Shown piece after piece: positions 5,394 through 6,159 of a stretch of 6,159 nt of DNA (its first letter is position 1; every line of letters begins with the position of its first letter). The DNA lies in contig JAQWRF010000385.1 in assembly GCA_029243845.1 (NCBI GenBank), positions 1-6,159 on the forward strand. The letters run 5' to 3'. The notes under the pieces are model-generated. The model made no database searches. It saw only the letters and a program-made list of their open reading frames with translations, and was not told the origin of the DNA. Source of the DNA: Planctomycetota bacterium. Lineage in GTDB: Bacteria > Planctomycetota > UBA1135. The position numbers and the translations under genes were made by a program.

Positions 5394-5442
5394 ATCGCCC
5401 TGGAGCGTAAAAAGAAAGGAACAACTTGCAGTGGTGAAACTG

Positions 5443-5517
5443 TGGAGCTAGCTAAGGGAGTCGAACCCTTGACCACCGGTTTACAAAACCGGAGCTCTAC
5501 CACTGAGCTAAGCTAGC
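5443..5517 (-). tRNA. tRNA-Thr, anticodon TGT
   Basis: The acceptor arm GCTAGCT/AGCTAGC is fully paired, with discriminator T and an encoded CCA at 5445-5443. The D arm contains TAGCTCAGTGGTAGAGC. The anticodon stem CCGGT/ACCGG encloses TTTGTAA, giving anticodon TGT (5485-5483) for ACA and ACG. The T arm contains GTTCGACT. Length is 75 with CCA. It is the first tRNA of the cluster, 38 bases after the aroC stop codon, and corresponds to E. coli thrU. Confidence 0.96.
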
Positions 5518-5530
5518 GCTTCACACGACA

Positions 5531-5536
5531 AGCATA
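5531..5536 (-). promoter_or_regulatory. Possible -10 element for the tRNA-tuf transcript
   Basis: TATGCT (5536 to 5531) lies about 13 bases before the first tRNA and overlaps the T-run of the aroC terminator. No good -35 box is seen at 16-18 bases upstream. It is listed because the terminator implies a new promoter in the small gap before tRNA-Thr(TGT), and this is the best candidate. A promoter inside aroC with readthrough is an alternative. Confidence 0.2.
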
Positions 5537-5561
5537 AAAAGACCAAGACAGAGTCTTAGTC
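5536..5561 (-). terminator. Intrinsic terminator spanning the aroC stop codon
   Basis: On the transcribed strand GACTAAGAC pairs with GTCTTGGTC (nine pairs, one G-T wobble) around the loop TCT, followed directly by TTTTT. The TAA stop of aroC lies within the first arm. The stem is AT-rich and only moderately stable, so termination may be partial. The layout fits an end to aroC transcription just before the tRNA operon. Confidence 0.65.
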
Positions 5562-6159
5562 GATTTGGGTCGGGCATTCTAGCGCAGAAATGTCGTTTGG
5601 CCAAGTGTATATGTCAGAGTTTTTCAGTAAATCTGAAAATACTTTCTTCATCTCCGATAAAGTAACCTGGGAGAGGCGGTCGCACAACACCGAAGCCAGC
5701 TCAAGAGCCACCAAAGCCTCGCCAACTACTGCGGCTGCTTCGACAACACAAATGTCACTGCGCTCATACGTAGATCTAGTGGCTGTCATATCGGTTAAGT
5801 CTATTGAAGGCAACCCTTTGCGCAAAGTAGGGATGGGCTTAATTATAGCCTCAACAACGACTTGCTGACCATTACTGAGACCCCCCTCAACGCCGCCAGC
5901 ATTGTTCGATGAACGTGACACGCCGCCCCACGCCCCAGGGTCGCTAATAATCGGGTCGTGGTACTCAGAGCCAGGGGTCAGATCTGCGTCAAAACCGCTG
6001 CCCATCGACACCGCTTTTATCGCTGGAATCGAAGCGATTGCAGCCATCAGCTTGGCATCGAGCCGCTGATTAGCCTGAGAATAAGAGCCTAAGCCTGGAA
6101 TAACGCCATTTGCACGTACCTGAAAGCGTCCTCCTAGTGAGTCTCCAGCAGCTTTGGCC
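5556..6159 (-). CDS. aroC: Chorismate synthase, C-terminal part (5' end outside window)
   Basis: Chorismate synthase converts 5-enolpyruvylshikimate-3-phosphate to chorismate with reduced FMN, the last step of the shikimate pathway. About 200 codons are visible. The reading frame is open from the right edge, so the ATG at 6047 is an internal methionine. Upstream of it I read AKAAGDSLGGRFQVRANGVI then PGLGSYSQANQRLDAKL, which matches the family. Further on come AAIASIPAIKAVSMGSGF, then SNNAGGVEGGLSNGQ (about residues 84-98 of the fragment), the flavin/substrate-binding signature, and KPIPTL. RSDICVVEAAAVVGEALVALELA follows near the C-terminus. The inserted GSEYHDPI region fits the longer bacterial form. 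A terminator overlaps the stop codon. Identity is secure; a link to the downstream tRNAs is only positional. Confidence 0.95.
   Translation of the reverse strand, partial: AKAAGDSLGGRFQVRANGVIPGLGSYSQANQRLDAKLMAAIASIPAIKAVSMGSGFDADLTPGSEYHDPIISDPGAWGGVSRSSNNAGGVEGGLSNGQQVVVEAIIKPIPTLRKGLPSIDLTDMTATRSTYERSDICVVEAAAVVGEALVALELASVLCDRLSQVTLSEMKKVFSDLLKNSDIYTWPNDISALECPTQID

Noticed and set aside
5072..5503. A 143-codon minus-strand open frame across the tRNA cluster.
   Set aside because: It is the translation of four tRNA genes (peptides such as SSGVEHFIGNEEVTSSNLVS are typical tRNA artefacts). It has no protein-family features and overlaps every tRNA.
1..6159. Search for mobile elements, CRISPR repeats, phage genes or toxin-antitoxin pairs.
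   Set aside because: Apart from the edges, every large frame is a known core gene, the gaps are short, and no direct repeat array, transposase or integration site is visible.

Overview
The window is a housekeeping stretch of a bacterial chromosome, and every supported gene lies on the minus strand, so it reads from the right edge to the left. In transcription order it holds: the 3' part of aroC (chorismate synthase); a likely terminator; four tRNA genes, Thr(TGT), Tyr(GTA), Gly(TCC) and Thr(GGT); tuf (EF-Tu); rpmG (L33); secE; nusG; rplK (L11); rplA (L1); rplJ (L10); rplL (L7/L12); a structured 187-base gap; and the 5' end of rpoB.

Organism: base composition is near 50% GC. NusG (TNRED near the N-terminus and a GKKKVV...RK..PGY core), SecE with three predicted membrane segments, L1 ending in [10 protein letters not shown], and the RpoB N-terminus (VPA.R...GLEALF..VFPIES) all recall Planctomycetota or a related PVC lineage, from memory of those families. 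This is an inference. No 16S rRNA or lineage-specific gene is present to settle it.

How the genes work together: the tRNA-tuf block supplies aminoacyl-tRNA carriers and the factor that delivers them. It has the same tRNA order and anticodons as the E. coli thrU-tyrU-glyT-thrT-tufB operon. Next come L33, the SecE subunit of the protein export channel, and the transcription factor NusG. The L11-L1 and L10-L7/L12 pairs build the L1 stalk and the GTPase-associated stalk of the 50S subunit and lead into the RNA polymerase beta subunit.

Coding density is high and several genes overlap or nearly touch (secE/nusG, rpmG/secE, rplK/rplA). The regulatory content is in the gaps: a terminator across the aroC stop codon, an 18-base palindrome between the first two tRNAs, two stem-loops ahead of tuf, a long stem-loop between tuf and rpmG, and a series of stem-loops between rplL and rpoB. 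I see no mobile element, CRISPR array, phage gene or unfamiliar protein-coding system. Plus-strand reading frames are shadows of the minus-strand genes.
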